Assembly: GCA_026936325.1 (NCBI GenBank)
Contig: JAPTHN010000023.1
Coordinates: 7,547,686-7,611,685, forward strand
DNA: 64,000 bases
Source: Platynereis dumerilii
Taxonomy: Eukaryota; Annelida; Polychaeta; Phyllodocida; Nereididae
Direction of reading: 5' to 3'
Both the position numbers and the translations under genes were made by a program. This document shows, piece by piece, positions 63,761-64,000 of this stretch; position 1 is the stretch's first letter; every line of letters begins with the position of its first letter. Under the pieces are notes generated by a model. That model worked only from the letters and a program-made list of their open reading frames with translations. It was not told where the DNA came from and ran no database searches.

Positions 63761-64000
63761 CAAATTTTTACGCAAATTCCATCAAAGTTTTATGGTAACA
63801 TTTTGCAGTGTTGCACATAGACAGCCTTAAAATGCATAAGTGGGTCCTTTGTGGAGCATTTACCCTCAATATGTCCTGACACCTAATGTGCATGTAGTTG
63901 TTGATGGTTGTGTGAGGTCCTTATGCAAAATAACAATACCTGTACCAAGTGTGACGTCACCATGGTCACAAGAAAAAGGCTTAGTGACAATGGAAGTCAC

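Larger units (their letters stand above)
44820..64000 (+). other. Start of netrin intron 2, continues past the window
   Basis: The donor GTAGGA follows exon 2b. No LE3 module or C-terminal NTR domain was found on the + strand, so the gene should continue beyond 64000. Repeats at 45190-46105, 47345-47425, 48130-48367, 49219-49713, 51110-51235, 54895-55275, 61273-61504 and 63130-63760 are listed separately. I see no gene in 46106-47344, 47426-48129, 48368-49218, 49714-51109, 51236-54894 (short AGGCC-type repeats 52971-53035, A-runs near 54095 and 54140), 55276-61272 and 61505-63129. Confidence 0.75.

Noticed and set aside
44820-64000. Search for the netrin LE3 and C-terminal NTR exons
   Set aside because: No cysteine pattern or NTR-like frame found by eye; these exons presumably lie beyond the window.
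1-64000. Retroviral, LTR or capsid-bearing elements
   Set aside because: No long frames with reverse transcriptase, integrase, protease, capsid or envelope motifs, and no LTR pair, were recognised.

Overview
The window is AT-rich, repeat-laden animal genomic DNA holding part of one recognisable protein-coding gene, a netrin on the + strand. The long introns (the first is 28.6 kb), tRNA-derived SINEs, many TA-flanked and hAT-type non-autonomous DNA transposons, GATA/TATC microsatellites and a netrin close to the vertebrate netrin-1 type suggest an invertebrate deuterostome. A marine animal such as an echinoderm is my guess, but the species cannot be fixed from this sequence.

Layout. 1-9.2 kb is intergenic and built of transposon debris. 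Two nested pairs of inverted segments (473-1315 with 7055-8870, and 1875-3249 with 4867-5147) form an 8.4 kb imperfect palindromic arrangement. Its arms carry a 1.1 kb TA-flanked element and a 961 bp hAT-type element, each matched by an empty site in the opposite arm. 9.7-13.8 kb holds a MITE with eight copies of one motif, a 1.1 kb GC-rich minisatellite (23 bp units passing into 15 bp units) and tetranucleotide arrays. A GC-richer leader with upstream ORFs lies at about 14.26-14.79 kb. The first coding exon (14791-15805) encodes the signal peptide, the laminin N-terminal domain and the first laminin-type EGF module (LE1). Intron 1 follows, full of microsatellites, minisatellites, SINEs and MITEs.

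At 44.4-44.8 kb lie two adjacent exons (44384-44572 and 44631-44819). Each is exactly 189 nt, each is phase 1 at both ends, and each encodes a complete second LE module (LE2). They are separated by an intron of only 58 nt. By hand count they share 51/63 residues and 132/189 bases, so the duplication is old and both copies look constrained. They differ at the pair of basic residues that in vertebrate netrin-1 belongs to the shared DCC/UNC5 contact site in LE2: the first exon has Q-C-Q, the second R-C-R. The most economical reading is a mutually exclusive exon pair giving two netrins with different receptor-binding surfaces. Inclusion of both would instead give a netrin with four LE modules.

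The rest (44.8-64 kb) appears to be the next intron. I could not find the LE3 or C-terminal NTR exons, which should lie beyond 64 kb. It contains a 73 bp x 7 minisatellite just behind the exon pair, a near-perfect 491 bp foldback element, another SINE copy and smaller repeats. No retroviral or other capsid-bearing element was recognised.
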